Of a stretch of 6,096 bases of DNA, positions 1-6,094 are shown one piece after another. The notes under the pieces were generated by a model. It saw only the letters and a program-made list of their open reading frames with translations. It was not told the DNA's origin and searched no databases. The position numbers were made by a program, and so were the translations under genes. Location of the stretch: the NCBI GenBank assembly GCA_947175005.1, contig CAMWLD010000143.1, forward strand, positions 1-6,096, read 5' to 3'. The stretch is from an uncultured Ruminococcus sp. GTDB lineage: Bacteria > Bacillota > Clostridia > Oscillospirales > Ruminococcaceae. Each line of letters begins with the position of its first letter. Position 1 is the stretch's first letter.

Positions 1-2
1 GC

Positions 3-1178
3 GCAATGATAACACTGGGGGCAGCTGCCGCCATAGGACTTTCCTCCTGCAAATCCGTGGAGGAACAGCCTCCCGAGACCGATAATTCGCTTCCGCAGGT
101 CATTACGGACATTTCTGAAAATGCCGAAACTTCGGGAAATTCCGAGATAATTTTTACATATGCCGACGGCGGGGCTTCCGATGATATTTACGAAATAATC
201 ACCGGGACTGCCTATGCGGAAACCGACATTCGTGCCGCCGACCCGGATATTTCGGACGGATATTATGATACAAGTCCCGTGGAATTGCAGGAAACGTATT
301 CCGAGGAAGTACATGAAACTTATTCGGAAGAAATACATAACGAGGAATTATATGATGACGACCCATATATCCCCGCAGGCGGCGAAACCACAGAAGCGAT
401 AGGCGTAACGGACATTTCCCTGACATTCTACGAAATTTCCATGAATGTTGGAGACGTAAAAATGCCCATAGTGACCATGTACCCCGAGGACGCTTCCGAC
501 AAATCGGAAATATGGGAAAGCAGCGACAGCAATATTGCCGAAGTGGATTGGAAGGGGAACATCACCGCCGTTTCATCGGGAGACTGCGTTATTACCGTGC
601 GCTCCGCAGCCAATCCCGAGGTCAGCGCCAAAGTCCGTGTGCACGTAAAGCAGGAAGTGACCGAACCTACCTACATAGACGGCATTCTGATAGCCAACAA
701 GACCTATGCCCTGCCCCGTGACTATAACCCCGGGGTCGACCCCGACGCCAAGGACGCCTTTGACGAAATGCAGAAGGCGGCAGCTGCCGAGGGGCTTAAC
801 ATCTACATTTCCTCGGGTTTCCGCTCCTATGATTACCAGGCGGGACTGTACGAGCGGTATGTGCAGCGAAGCGGCAAGGCGGAAGCGGACAGATACTCCG
901 CCCGTCCCGGCCATTCCGAGCACCAGTCGGGACTTGCCTTTGACCTTAACTCCATTGACATGACCTTTGAGGACACTCCCGAATGCGAATGGGTGAACAA
1001 ACACTGCGCCGACTATGGCTTTATAATCCGCTACCCCAAGGACGGGGAGGCGATAACGGGCTATATGTACGAGCCGTGGCACATTCGATATCTGGGCAAG
1101 GACACCGCCCGCAAGGTCTATGACAGCGGACTTACTCTGGAAGAATATCTGGGGATAGATTCAAAGTATGATGAATAA
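3..1178 (+). CDS. D-alanyl-D-alanine carboxypeptidase lipoprotein (peptidase M15B, VanY/DdcY type) with Big_2 domain; 5' end cut by window
   Basis: This is a zinc peptidase predicted to remove the terminal D-Ala from peptidoglycan stem peptides outside the membrane. Residues are numbered from the ATG at 6. A hydrophobic stretch ends in lipobox L12-S-S-C15, so the mature protein should be lipid-anchored. Residues 16-132 form a linker very rich in Asp/Glu and containing a tandem ETYSEE repeat. Residues about 134-216 look like a bacterial Ig-like (Big_2) domain, with a WESSDSNIAEVD-like strand and a G-x-C-x-I-T-V strand. The catalytic domain runs from about 224 to 385: GFRS at 271-274 (substrate-binding Arg), SEHQSGLAFD with zinc ligands H306 and D313, and EPWH with catalytic E356 and ligand H359. 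All expected active-site residues are present. The frame stays open to the window edge, and a start at 6 would give a signal peptide lacking its basic n-region, so the true start probably lies upstream. The enzyme class is secure; the physiological role (wall maturation or recycling) is inferred. No vancomycin-resistance partner genes are visible. Confidence 0.92.
   Translation, partial: AMITLGAAAAIGLSSCKSVEEQPPETDNSLPQVITDISENAETSGNSEIIFTYADGGASDDIYEIITGTAYAETDIRAADPDISDGYYDTSPVELQETYSEEVHETYSEEIHNEELYDDDPYIPAGGETTEAIGVTDISLTFYEISMNVGDVKMPIVTMYPEDASDKSEIWESSDSNIAEVDWKGNITAVSSGDCVITVRSAANPEVSAKVRVHVKQEVTEPTYIDGILIANKTYALPRDYNPGVDPDAKDAFDEMQKAAAAEGLNIYISSGFRSYDYQAGLYERYVQRSGKAEADRYSARPGHSEHQSGLAFDLNSIDMTFEDTPECEWVNKHCADYGFIIRYPKDGEAITGYMYEPWHIRYLGKDTARKVYDSGLTLEEYLGIDSKYDE
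291..338 (+). repeat. 24-bp tandem duplication in the linker of the carboxypeptidase
   Basis: Two adjacent 24-bp units (291-314 and 315-338) encode ETYSEEVH and ETYSEEIH. They differ at four bases. Three of the differences are synonymous (ACG/ACT, TCC/TCG, GAG/GAA) and one changes Val to Ile. The repeat lies in the acidic spacer between the lipid anchor and the Big_2 domain, so it probably only affects spacer length. Confidence 0.8.
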
Positions 1179-1195
1179 ACATTACAATTATGCCG

Positions 1196-1201
1196 AAAGG
1201 A
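1196..1201 (+). promoter_or_regulatory. Ribosome-binding site that fixes the lipoprotein start at 1212
   Basis: AAAGGA sits 10 bases before the ATG at 1212. The in-frame TTG at 1203 would be only one base from this site, too close to be used. The ATG is therefore preferred, giving a normal MKK signal-peptide start. Confidence 0.75.
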
Positions 1202-1211
1202 CTTGAAAATC

Positions 1212-2015
1212 ATGAAAAAAAATTTGACTTTGGCGGCCGCTTTGATATTGTTTACCTTGACCGCTTGTTCCGACAAAGCAGACGATAATACATTCACAGC
1301 GGAAGTGCCCCAAACCGAAAATACCGAAGTTTCCTCCGAGGAAATGACTTCCGAAAGTGATAATGCAAGCACTGCCGAAAGCGATGAGCCGACGGAGGAG
1401 GTATTTATTCAGGACGAAGCGGATGATATATGGCTTCTGCCCGACGAAAACGAACTGTACGACTGCGATATTATTGCCGATTTTACGATAATATCAACTG
1501 AGGATATAAGCATTTCATACACATTTATGGGAGCAGAATGCACTTCCTACAAGACGCTGGTGACTGTACGCCCAAATAAGGTCTATTATTCAAAGAATAA
1601 CGGCAGCAGCGAAGAGTATGTGGTCGCTATACCCGATAAGTCCCGTTCCGCCGAAGATGATTTTCCGAAGACCAAAGAGGGCGAAAGGTGCATTTTGTTC
1701 ATCACAAGTACAAGCGGACTGAACGATTCCCTTGAACTTGATAAATATGCCGGTTATTATTTAAGCAGCCCCGCCCATATTATAAACATCAACGGAAATG
1801 AGTGCACGGCATACAGCGATCTGTTTTACGGCTATTCAAGCAATTCTGCATATGTTCCCGAGCACGAAAATGAACTGCCCGAGGGCGAGGTTCTTGTTGA
1901 GGATAATGTGCAATATAAGTCGGAAAGATGTTCAATGCCCCTTGAGGATTTTGAGAACACACTGACGGAAAAAATTTACGAAAAATATCCCCCGCTTACA
2001 AGTCTCGCAGGTTGA
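1212..2015 (+). CDS. Lipoprotein of unknown function with acidic stalk
   Basis: This encodes a 267-residue predicted lipoprotein. A basic start (MKKN) is followed by a hydrophobic segment and lipobox L16-T-A-C19. Residues 20-82 are a low-complexity, Glu/Asp/Ser/Thr-rich stalk like the one in the upstream carboxypeptidase. Residues about 84-205 look like a compact beta-rich domain: strands around IIADFTIIS, TLVTVRPNKVYYS and EYVVAIP, then GERCILFI and a YYLSS-x-AHIININGN stretch. The spacing of these segments recalls small secreted clostridial proteins in which a 'V-x-V-x-KVYKG' strand is followed by 'G-x-YLLFL'. I cannot name a family with confidence. The gene starts 33 bp after the carboxypeptidase stop with no terminator between, so co-transcription is likely. 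The function might be wall-associated or a binding role, but nothing in the sequence proves it. Confidence 0.85.
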   Translation: MKKNLTLAAALILFTLTACSDKADDNTFTAEVPQTENTEVSSEEMTSESDNASTAESDEPTEEVFIQDEADDIWLLPDENELYDCDIIADFTIISTEDISISYTFMGAECTSYKTLVTVRPNKVYYSKNNGSSEEYVVAIPDKSRSAEDDFPKTKEGERCILFITSTSGLNDSLELDKYAGYYLSSPAHIININGNECTAYSDLFYGYSSNSAYVPEHENELPEGEVLVEDNVQYKSERCSMPLEDFENTLTEKIYEKYPPLTSLAG

Positions 2016-2081
2016 GGAATTATTATTTTACTGCGCAATGCTGTTCACAATTTATTTACTCATAAACTTTCCCAAAAATCC

Positions 2082-2110
2082 TTGACAAAGGGTGAAAAAA
2101 ATGGTACAAT
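2082..2110 (+). promoter_or_regulatory. Consensus SigA-type promoter of the ACT-hom unit
   Basis: The -35 box TTGACA (2082-2087) is a perfect match. A 17-base spacer separates it from the -10 box TACAAT (2105-2110). A TG (2102-2103) one base before the -10 box makes it an extended -10. Transcription should start near 2117, leaving about 55 untranslated bases before the ATG at 2172. A promoter this close to consensus would be strong unless repressed, and an inverted repeat sits directly on the start site. Confidence 0.85.
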
Positions 2111-2138
2111 TGTATTTGTGGTAAATACATTTGTATTT
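2111..2138 (+). promoter_or_regulatory. Candidate operator: three alternating copies of TGTATTT/AAATACA
   Basis: TGTATTT (2111-2117), AAATACA (2123-2129) and TGTATTT (2132-2138) form two overlapping perfect inverted repeats. Their centres, near 2120 and 2130.5, are about one helical turn apart. The array starts right after the -10 box and covers the predicted transcription start, a classic repressor position. The left arm is mostly outside the transcript, so a DNA operator is more likely than an RNA hairpin. However, AAATAC-ATTT-GTATTT (2123-2138) could also fold weakly in RNA. AT-rich repeats can arise by chance, and I do not recognise the regulator. Confidence 0.5.
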
Positions 2139-2159
2139 TCGGGGCGGACTATAGTTTTC

Positions 2160-2163
2160 GGAG
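2160..2163 (+). promoter_or_regulatory. Ribosome-binding site that fixes the ACT-protein start at 2172
   Basis: GGAG lies 8 bases before the ATG at 2172. The longer reading from TTG at 2082 would begin inside the -35 box and could not be made from this promoter. The shorter start also matches the usual length of PheB-type proteins. Confidence 0.8.
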
Positions 2164-2171
2164 TTGATACT

Positions 2172-2618
2172 ATGGAAATAAACGGCACTGGGGGAAAATA
2201 TGCGGTGATAAGCTGCGAGGTGCTGCCGGAGGTTTTCCTTAAAGTAATGGAGGTCAAGCGGCTGCTTGCCACGGGGGAGGAAAAAAGCTCCGCCTCTGCC
2301 TGCAAACGGGCGGAAATTTCCCGCAGCGCATATTACAAATACCGTGACAGCGTTTTTACCTATGAGGAGAAAATGCAGGACAGGATAGTTTCCCTCCATG
2401 CCGTGCTGAAGGACACTCCCGGGGTGCTGTCGGCGGTTCTTGCCTGTCTCCACCGCTGCGGGGCTAACATTGTGAGTCTTAACCAGAATGCGGCTGTGGA
2501 CGGGGCTGCGGCGGCAACGGTCACGGTAAAGCTTTCGGGCACACTTACCGACGGAAACGCCCTTAATGAAGAGGTCGGTCATATCCCCGGAGTGGTGGAA
2601 ACAAGACTGATTTTTTAG
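2172..2618 (+). CDS. PheB-like ACT domain protein (UPF0735-type), putative amino-acid-responsive regulator
   Basis: This 148-residue protein resembles Bacillus subtilis PheB in layout and length. The N-terminal part (about 10-62) has the family pattern VLPEVFLKVMEVKRLL and then ISRSAYYKYRDSVF (49-62), close to the LSRSAFYKYRDAVF segment I recall for PheB and resembling a helix-turn-helix. The C-terminal part (about 71-147) is an ACT domain: strand IVSLHAVLKD, the DTPGVLSAVL turn and helix (81-90), GANIVSLNQ, then VTVKLSG and a final VVETRLIF strand. The D81-x-P-G84-V motif is the usual ligand-contact turn of ACT domains. No catalytic domain is attached, so a regulatory or ligand-sensing role is likely. 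It precedes hom by 170 bp, which suggests it senses an aspartate-family amino acid such as threonine. That ligand is my inference; PheB itself was named for its position next to pheA. Confidence 0.88.
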   Translation: MEINGTGGKYAVISCEVLPEVFLKVMEVKRLLATGEEKSSASACKRAEISRSAYYKYRDSVFTYEEKMQDRIVSLHAVLKDTPGVLSAVLACLHRCGANIVSLNQNAAVDGAAAATVTVKLSGTLTDGNALNEEVGHIPGVVETRLIF

Positions 2619-2788
2619 TGCATTGTGCAAGTTTGGACGCATTTTCCTAACTGATAAGGAATATTGTAATCTTTTTTGCGATTTGCAAGGGCAATCCATG
2701 GCTTGTAAGCAAACCTGCGGAAGGCGCATTCCTGCCTCCTGCCTTTTGCTTCCTGCCTCTAATAATCATAGAATAGGAGTTTTTTATT
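2619..2788 (+). other. 170-bp intergenic leader between the ACT gene and hom
   Basis: This gap is long for an operon. It holds a weak hairpin (TTCCT/AGGAA around 2643-2661) followed, after an interval, by a T-run at 2671-2676, too weak to call a terminator. TCCTGCC occurs at 2730-2736, 2737-2743 and 2751-2757. CTCCT at 2736-2740 is complementary to the hom ribosome-binding site AGGAG (2775-2779). I see no T-box motif, no clear second promoter and no convincing small gene. Confidence 0.4.
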
Positions 2789-4015
2789 ATGACAAAATTT
2801 GCTGTACTGGGTCACGGGGTCGTTGGCTCGGGAACTGTGGAGCTTTTTCTGAAAAACAAGGATAAGATCAACCAAAAATGCGGTCTGGAGCTGGAACTGG
2901 GCAGGATCCTCGATCTAAGGGACTTTCCCGGGCTGCCCTATTCCGATAAATTTACCAAGGATATAAACGATATATTAAATGATGATGAGATAACCGTTGT
3001 GGCAGAGGTCATGGGCGGAGTAAACCCTGCCTTTGAATTTGTTTCGGGCTGCCTTAAAGCAGGCAAAAGCGTGTGCACCTCCAACAAGGAACTGGTGGCA
3101 AAAAAAGGCGCAGAGCTTATTAGCCTCGCCAAAGAGAATAACTGCAACTTTATGTTTGAGGCTTCCACAGGTGGGGCTATCCCCATAATCCGTCCCCTGC
3201 ACACCTGCCTTGCAGCCAATGAAATAACAGCGGCAGCGGGTATACTCAACGGCACGACCAACTTTATCCTTACCAAAATGCTGACGGATAATATGACCCT
3301 TGACGACGCTCTGGCAATGGCGCAGAGGCTTGGCTATGCGGAGAGAAACCCCGCCGCAGACGTGGAGGGGCATGATGCGTGCCGCAAGATATGCATACTT
3401 TCCTCCCTTATTTTCGGCAAGCACGTTTACCCCGATTGGGTGCACGTGGAGGGTATTACGGGCATAACCACCGAGGACGCCGAGTATGCGGTAAGCTTCG
3501 GGGGCGCTGTTAAGCTTATCGGCAAGGTCACACAGACGGAGGACGGCAAGATTCTGCCCATGGTATCCCCTGCATTTGTGTGCAGCGCAAATCCCCTTTC
3601 CCATGTAGATGATGTTTTCAACGGGATAATGGTATTCGGAGACGGCTTCGGAGAGGCTATGTTCTACGGCAGAGGGGCAGGCAAGCTGCCCACCGCAAGC
3701 GCAGTTCTCGGAGATGTTATTGATTGCGCAAAGCATAAAAATACAATCCGTTCTCTCACCTGGGAGGACAGCGCCGACAACAGCTTTATCGCCGATTACA
3801 AGGACAGCGAAACAAGAATGTATATTCGTCTGGAAAACTGCGATAAGCAGACAGTTGAGGCTGCATTCCCCGACTGCGAATATCTTTCAAGGAAAAATCA
3901 GCCCGCAAATGAATTTGCCATTGTTACCCCCTCGCTTAAAGAGCGTGAGATCGACGAAAAGCTGGAAAATATCGGCGGCAAGGTGCTCGGAAAAATCAGA
4001 ATTTTGGATCTGTAA
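2789..4015 (+). CDS. hom: Homoserine dehydrogenase
   Basis: This enzyme reduces aspartate-4-semialdehyde to homoserine with NAD(P)H, the branch point towards threonine, methionine and isoleucine, in the cytoplasm. The N-terminal Rossmann fold carries GHGVVGSG (8-15), TSNKELVA (97-104) and ASTGGAIPIIRPL (125-137). The catalytic domain has GILNGTTNFILTKM (151-164) and LGYAERNPAADVEGHDACRK (181-200). In that segment E185, D196 and K200 fit the Glu/Asp/Lys triad known from yeast homoserine dehydrogenase. GRGAGKLPTASAVLGD (294-309) is the conserved family block. At 408 residues it is shorter than the roughly 430 usual for Firmicute Hom. After residue 340 the ACT-like tail (MYIRLENCDK, then FAIVTP and KIRIL) lacks the expected PGVLAKI-type helix. 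AGGAG (2775-2779), 9 bases before the ATG, sets the start. It ends at a strong terminator, and no thrB or thrC follows. Confidence 0.97.
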   Translation: MTKFAVLGHGVVGSGTVELFLKNKDKINQKCGLELELGRILDLRDFPGLPYSDKFTKDINDILNDDEITVVAEVMGGVNPAFEFVSGCLKAGKSVCTSNKELVAKKGAELISLAKENNCNFMFEASTGGAIPIIRPLHTCLAANEITAAAGILNGTTNFILTKMLTDNMTLDDALAMAQRLGYAERNPAADVEGHDACRKICILSSLIFGKHVYPDWVHVEGITGITTEDAEYAVSFGGAVKLIGKVTQTEDGKILPMVSPAFVCSANPLSHVDDVFNGIMVFGDGFGEAMFYGRGAGKLPTASAVLGDVIDCAKHKNTIRSLTWEDSADNSFIADYKDSETRMYIRLENCDKQTVEAAFPDCEYLSRKNQPANEFAIVTPSLKEREIDEKLENIGGKVLGKIRILDL

Positions 4016-4046
4016 GACAATGTACTGTCTGACATAAATGCACATA

Positions 4047-4090
4047 AAAGTCGGGAGGCTGTGGGATTTTACACACAGTCTCCCGACTTT
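4047..4090. terminator. Bidirectional rho-independent terminator between convergent genes
   Basis: Two 17-base arms (4047-4063 and 4074-4090) pair throughout with a single G-T wobble around a 10-base loop. The plus strand continues into TTTATTTTC, and the minus strand ends its arm in TTTT. The hairpin lies 31 bases after the hom stop and 27 bases from the stop of the minus-strand lipoprotein gene, so it should end both transcripts. Confidence 0.92.
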
Positions 4091-4117
4091 ATTTTCGGAT
4101 TCATCAAATGCGCAGTG

Positions 4118-4693
4118 CTACACACTGCTGCTGCCCAGAGTTTCTCCGCCCGTCACCGTAAACTCGGTAAACTCTGCCGAAAAGCCCGCGGCAGTCATGG
4201 CAATTGGCACACCGTCATTGTCGAACAAAAGGGAATACTCCCCTGCCGTCAGCGACCAGCCCTGCACGCCCGAGGCAGCCTCAAGTGAAGCCCCGTTGCC
4301 CAGCGCCACCGCAGCATTGTCCAGACAGCGGAAAACGGTCATTGCAGGAGATTTTTTCGGTATTGCGCTAAGCTCCGATGAAAAGCTAAGCTCCCCCAAT
4401 GATGATGTAACATTGTCCCCCGAAAGGGCAATTTTCATTCCCGCCAGCGACTCGGGGGCGGTTATCTCCATTTCCCAGAAGCCGCTGCCCAAGCGCTTTA
4501 CATTCCCCGAAAAAGCAAATTCCTCGGGAGTTTCCTTGTCCGCCGGCGTAACCTCGGTTTTCACCGTGCAGCAAAGGGTGTAGCCGCCGGTTATACGGGG
4601 TCTCGGAGGCACATTTAGGGGACTTGTACAGCCTGCCAGCAAAGCAAGGCACAAAACCATGCACAAAAAAGGGTAGAATTTTCTTATCTTCAT
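4118..4693 (-). CDS. Putative lipoprotein, LolA/YdcC-like
   Basis: This encodes a 191-residue predicted lipoprotein. The start is basic (MKIRKF), followed by a hydrophobic segment and lipobox L19-A-G-C22. The mature part is beta-rich, with strands at GYTLCCTVKTEV (37-48), EEFAFSGNVKRLGSGFWEMEITAPESLAGMKIAL (57-90), GELSFSSE (100-107), then a helix-like stretch SPAMTVFRCLDNAAVAL (115-131) and late strands GEYSLLFDNDGVPIAMTA and AEFTEFTV (151-180). The order of strands, 'W-x-M-E-I-x-x-P-E-x-L-x-G' and a final 'D-x-x-G-x-P' turn is typical of LolA-fold lipoproteins such as Bacillus YdcC. The match is by pattern only. It follows the NAD(P)H-hydrate repair gene by 75 bp on the same strand with no terminator between, so they are probably co-transcribed. 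The substrate or partner is unknown. Confidence 0.82.
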   Translation of the reverse strand: MKIRKFYPFLCMVLCLALLAGCTSPLNVPPRPRITGGYTLCCTVKTEVTPADKETPEEFAFSGNVKRLGSGFWEMEITAPESLAGMKIALSGDNVTSSLGELSFSSELSAIPKKSPAMTVFRCLDNAAVALGNGASLEAASGVQGWSLTAGEYSLLFDNDGVPIAMTAAGFSAEFTEFTVTGGETLGSSSV

Positions 4694-4702
4694 TCCGCAG
4701 CG

Positions 4703-4708
4703 TCCTTT
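4703..4708 (-). promoter_or_regulatory. Ribosome-binding site that fixes the minus-strand lipoprotein start at 4693
   Basis: Read on the minus strand, AAAGGA lies 9 bases before the ATG at 4693-4691. The longer reading from 4768 would put 25 polar residues ahead of the signal peptide, so the inner start is preferred. Confidence 0.78.
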
Positions 4709-4768
4709 CACATTTGAAAAAGAGAAAGCTGCGGGATATTTGCGATTCACATATGTTGCACATTGCAA

Positions 4769-6094
4769 TCAGCTGTCCGCCGACTTTTCTTTTTCTATTA
4801 TTTTGTACGCAGCGCAAAGCCTGTTTGCAGCATCCGAGGGGAGCATTCCCGTCATGGACAGATCGCCTGCGGTAATGTCGGCGGCAATGCCGAAAATGTA
4901 AACGCCGCCACTGACAATATCGAACATATCCCGTCCCGACTTTACCGCCCCTGCGGCAAGCCCCGAAATAACGCCTGTGAGCAGGTCGCCGCTGCCCCCT
5001 CGGGAAAGCCCGCCGTTGCCCGAAAATGAGGCGGCGGCTCGTCCCTCGGGAGAAACCGTGTAGGTGGGATAGCCCTTTGCAGCGACTACAGCCCCTGTTT
5101 TTTCCGAGAGAGCGGCAGCAGCGGCAAGCCTATCTGCAAGCACTTCGGAAGTGTTCACGCCCAGCAGCCTTGCCAGCTCCGCAGGGTGGGGAGTCAGTAT
5201 CAACGGAAAATCGGCTTTGTTTTCTGCGCTGATAATATCTATGCACTCCGCAAGGCAGTTTAGACCGTCCCCGTCAATAATTAAGGGAATTTTTTTTGTG
5301 CGGCATATTTTTACCGTTTCCGTCAATATCCTTTGTGTATCGGGATTTTTACCCATTCCGCTGCCTATTGCCACAATATCCGACTGCTCCGCCAAGGCGT
5401 GAAGCTTATTAATATTTTCATCGCAGGAGGATATGAACCCCTCCGAATTGCTGCACAGCCGGGTCCCCATACATTCATATATCCCGCTCATTATCCTGTC
5501 CAGAACGGTTTTAACGGAAGCAATACGCACTATTCCCGCGCCGCTGCGCAATGCGCCAAGCACATTCAGCGCCGCTGCGCCGCTCATACTCTCCGCACCC
5601 GCAATTATCCCCAATCTCCCGAAACAGCCTTTGTGTGAAAACTCTCCCCTTGGGGGCAGAAAATCCCCCGAAAGCCTGTCGGTAAGTCTCGGAACAAAGC
5701 CTATTTTCTCAAAATCATCATCTGTCATGCCAATATCGGCGGGAACTGTTTTTCCGCAGTATGTTTTTCCGGGAGGCAGCAAAAGCCCGATTTTTAGCTC
5801 ACCGCAGGTCACAGTCACTTCCGCCTTGAATGCACCCTCGCAAGCGCTGCCGTCCCTGCAATTTACACCCGAGGGCACATCTGCGGCGATCTTTCGGGCA
5901 TTTGAGCGGCCTGCTCTATCAAACAGCCCGACAATTTTCTCGGGTAGGCTGCCGTGGAAGCCTGTGCCGAAAACACAGTCGACTATAATGTCATAATTGG
6001 TGAAAACATCACCGGCGAAATCATCGCCGCCAATATCCTCGTCGGAATCGGCAGAAACTATTTTTACACGGCTTTCATGGGATTCGGGCGGCAT
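4769..6094 (-). CDS. nnr: Bifunctional NAD(P)H-hydrate epimerase / ADP-dependent NAD(P)H-hydrate dehydratase; N-terminus cut by window
   Basis: This repairs damaged NAD(P)H: the N-terminal YjeF_N domain epimerises the R and S hydrates, and the C-terminal carbohydrate-kinase-like (CARKD) domain dehydrates the S form using ADP. The visible part is 441 residues. The epimerase remnant (1-125) shows VDCVFGTGFHG (38-48) and DVPSGVN (72-78). The usual first part with the GNNGGDG motif lies beyond the right window edge, so the Met at 6094 is probably internal. The dehydratase domain (about 140-435) shows SHKGCFGRLGIIAG (153-166), GSGMGKN (244-250), IIDGDGLN (272-279), LTPHPAEL (300-307), AAKGYPTY (338-345) and GNGGLSRGGSGDLLTG (359-374). 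The kinase-like GGSGD with D370 is intact; Arg at 365 replaces the Thr or Lys often found there. It is the upstream gene of a probable operon with the LolA-like lipoprotein. The assignment is firm. Confidence 0.95.
   Translation of the reverse strand: MPPESHESRVKIVSADSDEDIGGDDFAGDVFTNYDIIVDCVFGTGFHGSLPEKIVGLFDRAGRSNARKIAADVPSGVNCRDGSACEGAFKAEVTVTCGELKIGLLLPPGKTYCGKTVPADIGMTDDDFEKIGFVPRLTDRLSGDFLPPRGEFSHKGCFGRLGIIAGAESMSGAAALNVLGALRSGAGIVRIASVKTVLDRIMSGIYECMGTRLCSNSEGFISSCDENINKLHALAEQSDIVAIGSGMGKNPDTQRILTETVKICRTKKIPLIIDGDGLNCLAECIDIISAENKADFPLILTPHPAELARLLGVNTSEVLADRLAAAAALSEKTGAVVAAKGYPTYTVSPEGRAAASFSGNGGLSRGGSGDLLTGVISGLAAGAVKSGRDMFDIVSGGVYIFGIAADITAGDLSMTGMLPSDAANRLCAAYKIIEKEKSADS

Noticed and set aside
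573..1082. 169-residue open frame on the minus strand inside the carboxypeptidase gene
   Set aside because: The plus strand encodes all VanY-type active-site motifs, and the antisense frame has no ribosome-binding site or domain.
2016..2081. Possible terminator after the unknown lipoprotein gene
   Set aside because: The 66-base AT-rich gap has no convincing GC-rich hairpin followed by a T-run.
2082..2171. 30-residue N-terminal extension of the ACT protein from TTG at 2082
   Set aside because: It begins inside the -35 box, upstream of the predicted transcript start, and adds residues absent from the family.
2643..2676. Possible terminator after the ACT gene
   Set aside because: The stem is only about 5 AT-rich pairs and the T-run is detached from it.
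2052..2729. 225-residue open frame on the minus strand over the ACT gene
   Set aside because: It is antisense to a clear ACT protein with its own promoter and ribosome-binding site, has odd composition, and shows no recognisable domain.
2619..2788. Possible T-box riboswitch before hom
   Set aside because: No T-box consensus (AGGGTGGNACCGCG-like) and no terminator/antiterminator pair are visible.
2623..2865. Small 80-residue open frame between the ACT gene and hom
   Set aside because: It runs into hom out of frame, lacks a ribosome-binding site and has Cys-rich random composition, so it is not supported as a leader peptide or gene.
2975..3736. 253-residue open frame on the minus strand inside hom
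   Set aside because: It is a shadow of the conserved homoserine dehydrogenase coding frame.
5433..5996. 187-residue open frame on the plus strand over the hydrate-repair gene
   Set aside because: It is antisense to conserved YjeF_N and CARKD motifs, and its Ser/Pro-rich content is typical of a shadow frame.
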